Shown piece by piece: positions 19,150-33,508 of a stretch of DNA of 64,000 bases; the stretch's first letter is position 1; every line of letters begins with the position of its first letter. Under the pieces are notes generated by a model that saw nothing but the letters and a program-made list of their open reading frames with translations, was not told the DNA's origin and searched no databases. A program made the translations under genes and the position numbers. This DNA comes from Ptiloglossa arizonensis. Taxonomy: Eukaryota > Arthropoda > Insecta > Hymenoptera > Colletidae. The DNA is taken from NCBI RefSeq assembly GCF_051014685.1, contig NW_027479449.1, forward strand, positions 1 through 64,000, written 5' to 3'.

Positions 19150-22100
19150 GCTGCACCAAACGCTTAACCAGAATGGCCTAGGGAAAAAATACACATACCG
19201 CTGTAATCGGGCGAGATTCTACTTTCAGATGCAATAGGAATTTTTGGGTTAGGTCAATCCGTTTGCGAGATATGGGAGTTTGAAACAAAGAAATGGTTGA
19301 GAAGGCAAAAATTTTTTCGCAATTCTGCTGCTCCAAACGCTTAACCAGAATGGCCTAGGGAAAAAATACACATACCGTTGTATTCGGGCGAGTTTCTACT
19401 TTCAGATGCAATAGGAATTTTTGGGTTAGGTCAATCCGTTCGCGAGATATGGGAGTTTAAAGCCAAGAAATGGTTGAGAAGGCAAAAAATTTTTCGCACT
19501 TCTGCTGCTCCAAACGCTTAACCAGAATGGCCTAGGGAAAAAATACACATACCGTTGTAATCGGGCTAGTTTCTACTTTCAGAGGCAGTAGGAATTTTTG
19601 GGTTAGGTCAATCCGTTCGCGAGATATGCGAGTTTGAAGCTAAGAAATGGTTGAGAAGACAACAAATTTTTCGCAATGCTGCTGCTCCAAACGCTTAACC
19701 AGAATGGCCTAGGGAAAAAATACGCATACAGTTGTAATCGGACGAGTTTCTACTTTCAGACGCAGCAGGAATGTTTGAGTTTGGTCAATCCGTTCGCGAG
19801 ATATGGGAGTTTGAAGCCAAGAAATGGTTGAGAAGGCAAAAAATTTTCCGCAATTCTGCTGCTCCAAACGCTTAACCAGAATGGCCTCGGGAAAAAATAC
19901 ACATACCGCTGTAATCGGGCGAGTTTCTACTTTCAGATGCAATAGGTATTTTTGGGTTAGGTCAATCCGTTCGCGAGATATGGAAGTTTGAAGCCAAGGA
20001 ATGGTTGAGAAGGCAAAAAATTTTTCGCAATTCTGCTGCTCCAAACGCTTAACCAGAATGGCCTAGGGAAAAAATACACATACCGTTGTAATCGGGCGAG
20101 TTTCTACTTTCAGACGCAACAGGAATTTTTGGGTTAGGTCAATCCTTTCGCGAGATATGGGAGTTTGAATCCAAGAAATGGATGCGAAGGCAAAAAATTT
20201 TTCGCAATTCTGCTGCTCCAAACGCTTAACCAGAATGGCCTAGGGAAAAAATACACATACCGTTGTAATCGGGCGAGTTTCTTCTTTCAGACGCAACAGG
20301 AATTTTTGGGTTAGGTCAATCCGTTCGCGAGATATGGGAGTTTGAATCCAAGAAATGGATGAGAAGGCAAAAAATTTTTCGCAATTCTGCTGCTCCAAAC
20401 GCTTAACCAGAATGGCCTAGGGAAAAAATACACATACCGTTGTAATCGGGCTTGTTTCTACTTTCAGAGGCAATAGGAATTTTTGGGTTAGGTCAATCCG
20501 TTCGCGAGATATGCGAGTTTGAAGCTAAGAAATGGTTGGGAAGACAACAAATTTTTCGCAATTCTGCTGCTCCAAACGCTTAACCAGAATGGCCTAGGGA
20601 AAAAATACACATACCGTTGTAATCGGGCGAGTTTCTACTTTCAGATGCAATAGGAATTTTTGGGTTAGGTCAATCCGTTCGCGAGATATGGGAGTTTGAA
20701 GCCAAGAAATGGTTCAGAAGGCAAAAAATTTATCGCAATTCTGCTAATCCAAACGCTTAACCAGAATGGCCTAGGGAGAAAATACACATACCTTTGTAAT
20801 CGGGCTAGTTTCTACTTTCAGAGGCAATAGGAATTTTTGGGTTAGGTCAATCCGTTCGCGAGATATGCGAGTTTGAAGCTAAGAAATGGTTGAGAAGACA
20901 ACAAATTTTTCGCAATGCTGCTGCTCCAAACGCTTAACCAGGATGGCCTAGGGAAAAAATACGCATACAGTTGTAATCGGACGAGTTTCTACTTTCAGAC
21001 GCAGCAGGAATTTTTGGGTTTGGTCAATCCGTTCGCGAGATATGGGAGTTTGAAGCCAAGAAATGGTTGAGAAGGCAAAAAATTTTTCGCAATTCTGCTG
21101 CACCAAACGCTTAACCAGAATGGCCTAGGGAAAAAATACACATACCGCTGTAATCGGGCGAGATTCTACTTTCAGATGCAATAGGAATTTTTGGGTTAGG
21201 TCAATCCGTTTGCGAGATATGGGAGTTTGAAACAAAGAAATGGTTGAGAAGGCAAAAATTTTTTCGCAATTCTGCTGCTCCAAACGCTTAACCAGAATGG
21301 CCTAGGGAAAAAATACACATACCGTTGTATTCGGGCGAGTTTCTACTTTCAGATGCAATAGGAATTTTTGGGTTAGGTCAATCCGTTCGCGAGATATGGG
21401 AGTTTAAAGCCAAGAAATGGTTGAGAAGGCAAAAAATTTTTCGCACTTCTGCTGCTCCAAACGCTTAACCAGAATGGCCTAGGGAAAAAATACACATACC
21501 GTTGTAATCGGGCTAGTTTCTACTTTCAGAGGCAGTAGGAATTTTTGGGTTAGGTCAATCCGTTCGCGAGATATGCGAGTTTGAAGCTAAGAAATGGTTG
21601 AGAAGACAACAAATTTTTCGCAATGCTGCTGCTCCAAACGCTTAACCAGAATGGCCTAGGGAAAAAATACGCATACAGTTGTAATCGGACGAGTTTCTAC
21701 TTTCAGACGCAGCAGGAATGTTTGAGTTTGGTCAATCCGTTCGCGAGATATGGGAGTTTGAAGCCAAGAAATGGTTGAGAAGGCAAAAAATTTTCCGCAA
21801 TTCTGCTGCTCCAAACGCTTAACCAGAATGGCCTCGGGAAAAAATACACATACCGCTGTAATCGGGCGAGTTTCTACTTTCAGATGCAATAGGTATTTTT
21901 GGGTTAGGTCAATCCGTTCGCGAGATATGGAAGTTTGAAGCCAAGGAATGGTTGAGAAGGCAAAAAATTTTTCGCAATTCTGCTGCTCCAAACGCTTAAC
22001 CAGAATGGCCTAGGGAAAAAATACACATACCGTTGTAATCGGGCGAGTTTCTACTTTCAGACGCAACAGGAATTTTTGGGTTAGGTCAATCCTTTCGCGA

Positions 22101-23043
22101 GATATGGGAGTTTGAATCCAAGAAATGGATGCGAAGGCAAAAAATTTTTCGCAATTCTGCTGCTCCAAACGCTTAACCAGAATGGCCTAGGGAAAAAATA
22201 CACATACCGTTGTAATCGGGCGAGTTTCTTCTTTCAGACGCAACAGGAATTTTTGGGTTAGGTCAATCCGTTCGCGAGATATGGGAGTTTGAATCCAAGA
22301 AATGGATGAGAAGGCAAAAAATTTTTCGCAATTCTGCTGCTCCAAACGCTTAACCAGAATGGCCTAGGGAAAAAATACACATACCGTTGTAATCGGGCTT
22401 GTTTCTACTTTCAGAGGCAATAGGAATTTTTGGGTTAGGTCAATCCGTTCGCGAGATATGCGAGTTTGAAGCTCAGAAATGGTTGGGAAGACAACAAATT
22501 TTTCGCAATTCTGCTGCTCCAAACGCTTAACCAGAATGGCCTAGGGAAAAAATACACATACCGTTGTAATCGGGCGAGTTTCTACTTTCAGATGCAATAG
22601 GAATTTTTGGGTTAGGTCAATCCGTTCGCGAGATATGGGAGTTTGAAGCCAAGAAATGGTTCAGAAGGCAAAAAATTTATCGCAATTCTGCTAATCCAAA
22701 CGCTTAACCAGAATGGCCTAGGGAGAAAATACACATACCTTTGTAATCGGGCTAGTTTCTACTTTCAGAGGCAATAGGAATTTTTGGGTTAGGTCAATCC
22801 GTTCGCGAGATATGCGAGTTTGAAGCTAAGAAATGGTTGAGAAGACAACAAATTTTTCGCAATGCTGCTGCTCCAAACGCTTAACCAGGATGGCCTAGGG
22901 AAAAAATACGCATACAGTTGTAATCGGACGAGTTTCTACTTTCAGACGCAGCAGGAATTTTTGGGTTTGGTCAATCCGTTCGCGAGATATGGGAGTTTGA
23001 AGCCAAGAAATGGTTGAGAAGGCAAAAAATTTTTCGCAATTCT
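19150..23043. repeat. Higher-order repeat: 11-mer (1947 bp), second pair
   Basis: The two copies begin near 19150 and 21097; exact ends are uncertain by tens of bases. Shared rare markers at 1947 bp are CTGCTGCACC (19151/21098), AGGCAGTAGG (19584/21531), GGAATGTTTGAG, AAATTTTCCGC, and GGTTGGGAAGAC. One visible difference is GAAGCTAAG against GAAGCTCAG. The pair shares monomer classes with the 7845-11738 unit but has its own private markers. Confidence 0.82.
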
Positions 23044-26000
23044 GCTGCTCCAAACGCTTAACCAGAATGGCCTAGGGAAAAAACACACATACCGCTGTAA
23101 TCGGGCGAGTTTCTACTTTCAGATGCAATAGGTATTTTTGGGTTAGGTCAATCCGTTCGCGAGATATGGAAGTTTGAAGCCAAGAAATGGTTGAGAAGGC
23201 AAAAAATTTTTCGCAATTCTGCTGCTCCAAACGCTTAACAAGAATGGCCTAGGGAAAAAATACACATACCGTTGTAATCGGGCGAGTTTCTACTTTCAGA
23301 TGCAACAGGAATTTTTGGATTAGGTCAATCCGTTCGCGAGATATGGGAGTTTGAAGCTAAGAAATGGTTGAGAAGACAACAAATTTTTCGCAATTCTGCT
23401 GCTCCAAACGCTTAACCAGAATGGCCTAGGGAAAAAATACGCATACAGTTGTAATCGGACGAGTTTCTACTTTCAGACGCAGCAGGAATTTTTGGGTTTG
23501 GTCAATCCGTTCGCGAGATATGGGAGTTTGAAGCCAAGAAATGGTTGAGAAGGCAAAAAATTTTTCGCAATTCTGCTGCTCCAAACGCTTAACCAGAATG
23601 GCCTAGGGAAAAAATACACATACCGCTGTAATCGGGCGAGTTTCTACTTTCAGATGCAATCGGTATTTTTGGGTTAGGTCAATCCGTTCGCGAGATATGG
23701 AAGTTTGAAGCCAAGAAATGGTTGAGAAGGCAAAAAATTTTTCGCAATTCTGCTGCTCCATACGCTTAACCAGAATGGCCTAGGGAAAAAATACACATAC
23801 CGCTGTAATCGGGCGAGATTCTACTTTCAGATGCAATAGGAATTTTTGGGTTAGGTCAATCCGTTTGCGAGATATGGGAGTTTGAAACAAAGAAATGGTT
23901 GAGAAGGCAAAAATTTTTTCGCAATTCTGCTGCTCCAAACGCTTAACCAGAATGGCCTAGGGAAAAAATACGCATACAGGTGTAATCGGGCGAGTTTCTA
24001 CTTTCAGATGCAATAGGAATTTTTGGGTTAGGTCAATCCGTTCGCGAGATATGGGAGTTTAAAGCCAAGAAATGGTTGAGAAGGCAAAAAATTTTTCGCA
24101 CTTCTGCTGCTCCAAACGCTTAACCAGAATGGCCTAGGGAAAATATACACATACCGTTGTAATCGGGCGAGTTTCTACTTTCAGATGCAACAGGAATTTT
24201 TGGGTTAGGTCAATCCGTTCGCGAGATATGGGAGTTTGAAGCCAAGAAATGGTTGAGAAGGCAAAAAATTTTTCGCAATTCTGCTGCTCCAAACGCTTAA
24301 CAAGAATGGCCTAGGGAAAAAATACACATACCGTTGTAATCGGGCGAGTTTCTACTTTCAGATGCAACAGGAATTTTTGGGTTAGTTCAATCCGTTCGCG
24401 AGATATGGGAGTTTGAAGCTAAGAAATGGTTGAGAAGACAACAAATTTTTCGAACTTCTGCTGATCCAAACGCTTAACCAGAATGGCCTAGGGAAAAAAT
24501 ACACATGCCGTTGTAATCGGCCGAGTTTCTACTTTCAGATGCAATAGGAATTTTTGGATTAGGTCAATCCGTTCGCGAGATATGGGAGTTTGAAGCTAAG
24601 AAATGGTTGAGAAGACAACAAATTTTTCGCAATTCTGCTGCTCCAAACGCTTGACCAGAATGGGCTAGGGAAAAAATACACATACCGCTGTAATCGGGCG
24701 AGTTTCTACTTCCAGACGCTATAGGAATTTTTGGGTTAGGTCAATCCGTTCGCGAGATATGGGAGTTTGAAGCCAAGAAATGGTTGAGAGGGCAAAAAAT
24801 TTTTCGCAATTCTGCTGCTCCAAACGCTTAACCAGAATGGCCTAGGGAAAAAATACACATACCGCTGTAATCGGGCGAGATTCTACTTTCAGATGCAATA
24901 GGAATTTTTGGGTTAGGTCAATCCGTTTGCGAGATATGGGAGTTTGAAACCAAGAAATGGTTGAGAAGGCAAACATTTTTTCGCAATTCTGCTGCTCCAA
25001 ACGCTTAACCAGGACGGCCTAGGGAAAAAATACACATACCGTTGTATTCGGGCGAGTTTCTACTTTCAGATGCAATAGGAATTTTTGGGTTAGGTCAATC
25101 CGTTCGCGAGATATGGGAGTTTGAAGCCAAGAAATGGTTGAGAAGGCAAAAAATTTTTCGCACTTCTGCTGCTCCAAACGCTTAACCAGAATGGCCTAGG
25201 GAAAAAATACACATACCGCTGTAATCGGGCGAGTTTCTACTTTCAGATGCAACAGGAATTTTTGGGTTAGGTCAATCCGTTCGCGAGATATGGGAGTTTG
25301 AAGCCAAGAAATGGTTGAGAAGGCAAAAAATTTTTCGCAATTCTGCTGCTCCAAACGCTTAACAAGAATGGCCTAGGGAAAAAATACACATACCGTTGTA
25401 ATCGGGCGAGTTTCTACTTTCAGATGCAACAGGAATTTTTGGGTTAGGTCAATCCGTTCGCGAGATATGGGAGTTTGAAGCTAAGAAATGGTTGAGAAGA
25501 CAACAAATTTTTCGAACTTCTGCTGATCCAAACGCTTAACCAGAATGGCCTAGGGAAAAAATACACATGCCGTTGTAATCGGCCGAGTTTCTACTTTCAG
25601 ATGCAATAGGAATTTTTGGATTAGGTCAATCCGTTCGCGAGATATGGGAGTTTGAAGCTAAGAAATGGTTGAGAAGACAACAAATTTTTCGCAATTCTGC
25701 TGCTCCAAACGCTTGACCAGAATGGGCTAGGGAAAAAATACACATACCGCTGTAATCGGGCGAGTTTCTACTTCCAGACGCTATAGGAATTTTTGGGTTA
25801 GGTCAATCCGTTCGCGAGATATGGGAGTTTGAAGCCAAGAAATGGTTGAGAGGGCAAAAAATTTTTCGCAATTCTGCTGCTCCAAACGCTTAACCAGAAT
25901 GGCCTAGGGAAAAAATACACATACCGCTGTAATCGGGCGAGTTTCTACTTTCAGATGCAATAGGAATTTTTGGGTTAGGTCAATCCGTTCGCGAGATATG

Positions 26001-28020
26001 GGAGTTTGAAGCTAAGAAATGATTGAGAAGGCAAAAAATTTTTCGCAATTCTGCTGCTCCAAGCGCTTAATCAGAATGGCCTAGGGAAAAAATACACATA
26101 CCGCTGTAATCGGGCGAGATTCTACTTTCAGATGCAATAGGAATTTTTGGGTTAGGTCAATCCGTTTGCGAGATATGGGAGTTTGAAACCAAGAAATGGT
26201 TGAGAAGGCAAACTTTTTTTCGCAATTCTGCTGCTCCAAACGCTTAACCAGGATGGCCTAGGGAAAAAATACACATACCGTTGTATTCGGGCGAGTTTCT
26301 ACTTTCAGATGCAATAGGAATTTTTGGGTTAGGTCAATCCGTTCGCGAGATATGGGAGTTTGAAGCCAAGAAATGGTTGAGAAGGCAAAAAATTTTTCGC
26401 ACTTCTGCTGCTCCAAACGCTTAACCAGAATGGCCTAGGGAAAAAATACACATACCGCTGTAATCGGGCGAGTTTCTACTTTCAGATGCAATAGGTATTT
26501 TTGGGTTAGGTCAATCCGTTCGCGAGATATGGAAGTTTGAAGCCAAGAAATGGTTGAGAAGGCAAAAAATTTTTCGCAATTCTGCTGCTCCAAACGCTTA
26601 ACCAGAATGGCCTAGGGAAAAAATACACATACCGCTGTAATCGGGCGAGATTCTACTTTCAGATGCAATAGGAATTTTTGGGTTAGGTCAATCCGTTTGC
26701 GAGATATGGGAGTTTGAAACAAAGAAATGGTTGAGAAGGCAAAAATTTTTTCGCAGTTCTGCTGCTCCAAACGCTTAACCAGAATGGCCTAGGGAAAAAA
26801 TACACATACCGTTGTATTCGGGCGAGTTTCTACTTTCAGATGCAATAGGAATTTTTGTGTTAGGTCAATCCGTTCGCGAGATATGGGAGTTTAAAGCCAA
26901 GAAATGGTTGAGAAGGCAAAAAATTTTTCGCACTTCTGCTGCTCCAAACGCTTAACCAGAATGGCCTAGGGAAAATATACACATACCGTTGTAATCGGGC
27001 GAGTTTCTACTTTCAGATGCAACAGGAATTTTTGGGTTAGGTCAATCCGTTCGCGAGATATGGGAGTTTGAAGCCAAGAAATGGTTGAGAAGGCAAAAAA
27101 TTTTTCGCAATTCTGCTGCTCCAAACGCTTAACAAGAATGGCCTAGGGAAAAAATACACATACCGTTGTAATCGGGCGAGTTTCTACTTTCAGATGCAAC
27201 AGGAATTTTTGGGTTAGGTCAATCCGTTCGCGAGATATGGGAGTTTGAAGCTAAGAAATGGTTGAGAAGACAACAAATTTTTCGCAATTCTGCTGCTCCA
27301 AACGCTTGACCAGAATGGGCTAGGGAAAAAATACACATACCGCTGTAATCGGGCGAGTTTCTACTTCCAGACGCTATAGGAATTTTTGGGTTAGGTCAAT
27401 CCGTTCGCGAGATATGGGAGTTTGAAGCCAAGAAATGGTTGAGAGGGCAAAAAATTTTTCGCAATTCTGCTGCTCCAAACGCTTAACCAGAATGGCCTAG
27501 GGAAAAAATACACATACCGCTGTAATCGGGCGAGTTTCTACTTTCAGATGCAATAGGAATTTTTGGGTTAGGTCAATCCGTTCGCGAGATATGGGAGTTT
27601 GAAGCTAAGAAATGATTGAGAAGGCAAAAAATTTTTCGCAATTCTGCTGCTCCAAGGGCTTAATCAGAATGGCCTAGGGAAAAAATACACATACCGCTGT
27701 AATCGGGCGAGATTCTACTTTCAGATGCAATAGGAATTTTTGGGTTAGGTCAATCCGTTTGCGAGATATGGGAGTTTGAAACCAAGAAATGGTTGAGAAG
27801 GCAAACATTTTTTCGCCATTCTGCTGCTCCAAACGCTTAACCAGAATGGCCTAGGGAAAAAATACACATACCTTTGTAATCGGGCGAGTTTCTACTTTCA
27901 GGTGCAATAGGAATTTTTGGGTTAGGTCAATCCGTTCGCGAGATATGGGAGTTTGAAGCTAAGAAATGATTGAGAAGGCAAAAAATTTTTCGCAATTCTG
28001 CTGCTCCAAACGCTTAAACA
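23044..28020. repeat. Satellite block with private variants (6-mer and 9-mer spacing)
   Basis: This block is enriched for forms absent elsewhere: CTTGACCAGAATGGGCTAGG (24661, 25723, 27316), CTTCCAGACGCTATAGG, GAGAGGGCAAAA, TCGGCCGAG (24521, 25583) and CGCTTAATCAGAATGG (26071) with its 27664 counterpart. Spacings are 1062 bp (6 monomers) and 1593 bp (9 monomers). TACGCATACAGGTG near 23969 looks like a hybrid of two monomer classes. The block is a locally expanded subfamily. Confidence 0.78.
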
Positions 28021-31000
28021 GAATCGCCTAGGGAAAAAATACACATACCGCTGTAATCGGGCGAGATTCTACTTTGAGATGCAATAGGAATTTTTGGGTT
28101 AGGTCAATCCGTTCGCGAGATATGGGAGTTTGAAGCCAAGAAATGGTTCAGAAGGCAAAAAATTTATCGCAATTCTGCTAATCCAAACGCTTAACCAGAA
28201 TGGCCTAGGGAGAAAATACACATACCGTTGTAATCGGGCTAGTTTCTACTTTCAGAGGCAATAGGAATTTTTGGGTTAGGTCAATCCGTTCGCGAGATAT
28301 GGGAGTTTGAAGCCAAGAAATGGTTCAGAAGGCAAAAAATTTATCGCAATTCTGCTGCTCCAAACGCTTAACCAGAATGGCCTCTGGAAAAAATACACAT
28401 ACCGCTGTAATCGGGCGAGTTTCTACTTTCAGATGCAATAGGTATTTTTGGGTTAGGTCAATCCGTTCGCGAGATATGGAAGTTTGAAGCCAAGAAATGG
28501 TTGAGAAGGCAAAAAATTTTTCGCACTTCTGCTGCTCCAAACGCTTAACCAGAATGGCCTAGGGAAAATATACACATACCGTTGTAATCGGGCGAGTTTC
28601 TACTTTCAGATGCAACAGGAATTTTTGGGTTAGGTCAATCCTTTCGCGAGATATGGGAGTTTGAATCCAAGAAATGGATGCGAAGGCAAAAAATTTTTCG
28701 CAATTCTGCTGCTCCAAACGCTTAACCAGAATGGCCTAGGGAAAAAATACACATACCGTTGTAATCGGGCGAGTTTCTTCTTTCAGACGCAACAGGAATT
28801 TTTGGGTTAGGTCAATCCGTTCGCGAGATATGGGAGTTTGAATCCAAGAAATGGATGAGAAGGCAAAAAATTTTTCGCAATTCTGCTGCTCCAAACGCTT
28901 AACCAGAATGGCCTAGGGAAAAAATACACATACCGTTGTAATCGGGCTTGTTTCTACTTTCAGAGGCAATAGGAATTTTTAGGTTAGGTCAATCCGTTCG
29001 CGAGATATGCGAGTTTGAAGCTAAGAAATGGTTGAGAAGACAACAAATTTTTCGCAATTCTGCTGCTCCAAACGCTTAACCAGAATGGCCTAGGGAAAAA
29101 ATACACATACCGTTGTAATCGGGCGAGTTTCTTCTTTCAGATGCAATAGGAATTTTTGGGTTAGGTCAATCCGTTCGCGAGAAATGGGAGTTTGAAGCCA
29201 AGAAATGGTTCAGAAGGCAAAAAATTTATCGCAATTCTGCTAATCCAAACGCTTAACCAGAATGGCCTAGGGAGAAAATACACATACCTTTGTAATCGGG
29301 CTAGTTTCTACTTTCAGAGGCAATAGGAATTTTTGGGTTAGGTCAATCCGTTCGCGAGATATGCGAGTTTGAAGCTAAGAAATGGTTGAGAAGACAACAA
29401 ATTTTTCGCAATGCTGCTGCTCCAAACGCTTAACCAGGATGGCCTAGGGAAAAAATACGCATACAGTTGTAATCGGACGAGTTTCTACTTTCAGACGCAG
29501 AAGGAATTTTTGGGTTTGGTCAATCCGTTCGCGAGATATGGGAGTTTGAAGCCAAGAAATGGTTGAGAAGGCAAAAAATTTTTCGCAATTCTGCTGCTCC
29601 AAACGCTTAACCAGAATGGCCTAGGGAAAAAATACACATACCGCTGTAATCGGGCGAGTTTCTACTTTCAGATGCAATAGGTATTTTTGGGTTAGGTCAA
29701 TCCGTTCGCGAGATATGGAAGTTTGAAGCCAAGAAATGGTTGAGAAGGCAAAAAATTTTTCGCAATTCTGCTGCTCCAAACGCTTAACCAGAATGGCCTA
29801 GGGAAAAAATACACATACCGCTGTAATCGGGCGAGATTCTACTTTCAGATGCAATAGGAATTTTTGGGTTAGGTCAATCCGTTTGCGAGATATGGGAGTT
29901 TGAAACAAAGAAATGGTTGAGAAGGCAAAAATTTTTTCGCAATTCTGCTGCTCCAAACGCTTAACCAGAATGGCCTAGGGAAAAAATACACATACCGTTG
30001 TATTCGGGCGAGTTTCTACTTTCAGATGCAATAGGAATTTTTGGGTTAGGTCAATCCGTTCGCGAGATATGGGAGTTTGAAGCCAAGAAATGGTTGAGAA
30101 GGCAAAAAATTTTTCGCACTTCTGCTGCTCCAAACGCTTAACCAGAATGGCCTAGGGAAAAAATACACATACCTTTGTAATCGGGCGAGTTTCTACTTTC
30201 AGGTGCAATAGGAATTTTTGGGTTAGGTCAATCCGTTCGCGAGATATGGGAGTTTGAAGCTAAGAAATGATTGAGAAGGCAAAAAATTTTTCGCAATTCT
30301 GCTGCTCCAAACGCTTAAACAGAATCGCCTAGGGAAAAAATACACATACCGCTGTAATCGGGCGAGATTCTACTTTGAGATGCAATAGGAATTTTTGGGT
30401 TAGGTCAATCCGTTCGCGAGATATGGGAGTTTGAAGCCAAGAAATGGTTCAGAAGGCAAAAAATTTATCGCAATTCTGCTAATCCAAACGCTTAACCAGA
30501 ATGGCCTAGGGAGAAAATACACATACCGTTGTAATCGGGCTAGTTTCTACTTTCAGAGGCAATAGGAATTTTTGGGTTAGGTCAATCCGTTCGCGAGATA
30601 TGGGAGTTTGAAGCCAAGAAATGGTTCAGAAGGCAAAAAATTTATCGCAATTCTGCTGCTCCAAACGCTTAACCAGAATGGCCTCTGGAAAAAATACACA
30701 TACCGCTGTAATCGGGCGAGTTTCTACTTTCAGATGCAATAGGTATTTTTGGGTTAGGTCAATCCGTTCGCGAGATATGGAAGTTTGAAGCCAAGAAATG
30801 GTTGAGAAGGCAAAAAATTTTTCGCAATTCTACTGATCCAAACGCTTAACCAGAATGGCCTAGGGAAAAAATACACATACCGTTGTTATCGGGCGAGTTT
30901 CTACTTTCAGACGCAACAGGAATTTTTGGGTTAGGTCAATCCGTTCGCGAGATATGGGAGTTTGAATCCAAGAAATGGATGCGAAGGCAAAAAATTTTTC

Positions 31001-33508
31001 GCAATTCTGCTGCTCCAAACGCTTAACCAGAATGGCCTAGGGAAAAAATACACATACCGCTGTAATCGGGCGAGTTTCTACTTTCAGATGCAATAGGAAT
31101 TTTTGGGTTAGGTCAATCCGTTCGCGAGATATGGGAGTTTGAAACCAAGAAATGGTTGAGAAGGCAAAAAATTTTTCGCAATTCTGCTGCTCCAAACGTT
31201 TAACCAGAATGGCCTAGGGAAAAAATACACATACCTCTGTATTCGGGCGAGTTTCTACTTTCAGATGCAATAGGAATTTTTGGGTTAGGTCAATCCGTTC
31301 GCGAGATATGGGGGTTTGAAGCCAAGAAATGGTTGAGAAGGCAAAAAATTTTTCGCAATTCTGCTGATCCAGACGCTTAACCAGAATGGCCTAGGGAAAA
31401 AATACACATACCGTTGTTATCGGGCGAGTTTCTACTTTCAGACGCAACAGGAATTTTTGGGTTAGGTCAATCCGTTCGCGAGATATGGGAGTTTGAATCC
31501 AAGAAATGGATGCGAAGGCAAAAAATTTTTCGCAATTCTGCTGCTCCAAACGCTTAACCAGAATGGCCTAGGGAAAAAATACACATACCGTTGTAATCGG
31601 GCGAGTTTCTTCTTTCAGACGTAACAGGAATTTTTGGGTTAGGTCAATCCGTTCGCGAGATATAGGAGTTTGAATCCAAGAAATGGATGAGAAGGCAAAA
31701 AATTTTTCGCAATTCTGCTGCTCCAAACGCTTAACCAGAATGGCCTAGGGAAAAAATACGCATACAGTTGTAATCGGACGAGTTTCTACTTTCAGACGCA
31801 GCAGGAATTTTTGGGTTTGTTCAATCCGTTCGCGAGATATGGGAGTTTGAAGCCAAGAAATGGTTGAAAAGGCAAAAAATTTTTCGCAATTCTGCTGCTC
31901 CAAACGCTTAACCAGAATGGCCTCGGGAAAAAATACACATACCGCTGTAATCGGGCGAGTTTCTACTTTCAGATGCAATAGGTATTTTTGGGTTAGGTCA
32001 ATCCGTTCGCGAGATATGGAAGTTTGAAGCCAAGAAATGGTTGAGAAGGCAAAAAATTTTTCGCAATTCTGCTGCTCCAAACGCTTAACCAGAATGGCCT
32101 AGGGAGAAAATACACATACCGTTGTAATCGGGCGAGTTTCTACTTTCAGACGCAACAGGAATTTTTGGGTTACGTCAATCCTTTCGCGAGATATGGGAGT
32201 TTGAAGCCAAGAAATGGTTGAGAAGGCAAAAAATTTTTCGCACTTCTGCTGCTCCAAACGCTTAACCAGAATGGCCTAGGGAAAAAATACACATACCTTT
32301 GTAATCGGGCGAGTTTCTACTTTCAGGTGCAATAGGAATTTTTGGGTTAGGTCAATCCGTTCGCGAGATATGGGAGTTTGAAGCTAAGAAATGATTGAGA
32401 AGGCAAAAAATTTTTCGCAATTCTGCTGCTCCAAACGCTTAAACAGAATCGCCTAGGGAAAAAATACACATACCGCTGTAATCGGGCGAGATTCTACTTT
32501 GAGATGCAATAGGAATTTTTGGGTTAGGTCAATCCGTTCGCGAGATATGGGAGTTTGAAGCTAAGAAATGATTGAGAAGGCAAAAAATTTTTCGCAATTC
32601 TGCTGCTCCAAACGCTTAAACAGAATCGCCTAGGGAAAAAATACACATACCGCTGTAATCGGGCGAGATTCTACTTTGAGATGCAATAGGAATTTTTGGG
32701 TTAGGTCAATCCGTTCGCGAGATATGGGAGTTTGAAGCCAAGAAATGGTTCAGAAGGCAAAAAATTTATCGCAATCCTGCTAATCCAAACGCTTAACCAG
32801 AATGGCCTAGGGAGAAAATACACATACCGTTGTAATCGGGCTAGTTTCTACTTTCAGAGGCAATAGGAATTTTTGGGTTAGGTCAATCCGTTCGCGAGAT
32901 ATGGGAGTTTGAAGCCAAGAAATGGTTCAGAAGACAAAAAATTTATCGCAATTCTGCTGCTCCAAACGCTTAACCAGAATGGCCTCTGGAAAAAATACAC
33001 ATACCGCTGTAATCGGGCGAGTTTCTACTTTCAGATGCAATAGGTATTTTTGGGTTAGGTCAATCCGTTCGCGAGATATGGAAGTTTGAAGCCAAGAAAT
33101 GGTTGAGAAGGCAAAAAATTTTTCGCAATTCTACTGATCCAAACGCTTAACCAGAATGGCCTAGGGAAAAAATACACATACCGTTGTTATCGGGCGAGTT
33201 TCTACTTTCAGACGCAACAGGAATTTTTGGGTTAGGTCAATCCGTTCGCGAGATATGGGAGTTTGAATCCAAGAAATGGATGCGAAGGCAAAAAATTTTT
33301 CGCAATTCTGCTGCTCCAAACGCTTAACCAGAATGGCCTAGGGAAAAAATACACATACCGCTGTAATCGGGCGAGTTTCTACTTTCAGATGCAATAGGAA
33401 TTTTTGGGTTAGGTCAATCCGTTCGCGAGATATGGGAGTTTGAAACCAAGAAATGGTTGAGAAGGCAAAAAATTTTTCGCAATTCTGCTGCTCCAAACGT
33501 TTAACCAG
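28021..33508. repeat. Satellite block with 13-mer and 12-mer spacing
   Basis: Marker CTTAAACAGAATCGCC lies at 28021, 30322, 32446 and 32623. Marker TTTCAGGTGCAATAGG lies at 27901, 30202 and 32326. Marker GGCCTCTGGAAA lies at 28381, 30682 and 32983. The spacings are 2301 bp (13 monomers) and 2124 bp (12 monomers). The extra AAACAGAATCGCC monomer at 32623 beside 32446 is a single-monomer tandem duplication that accounts for part of the length change. Confidence 0.8.
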
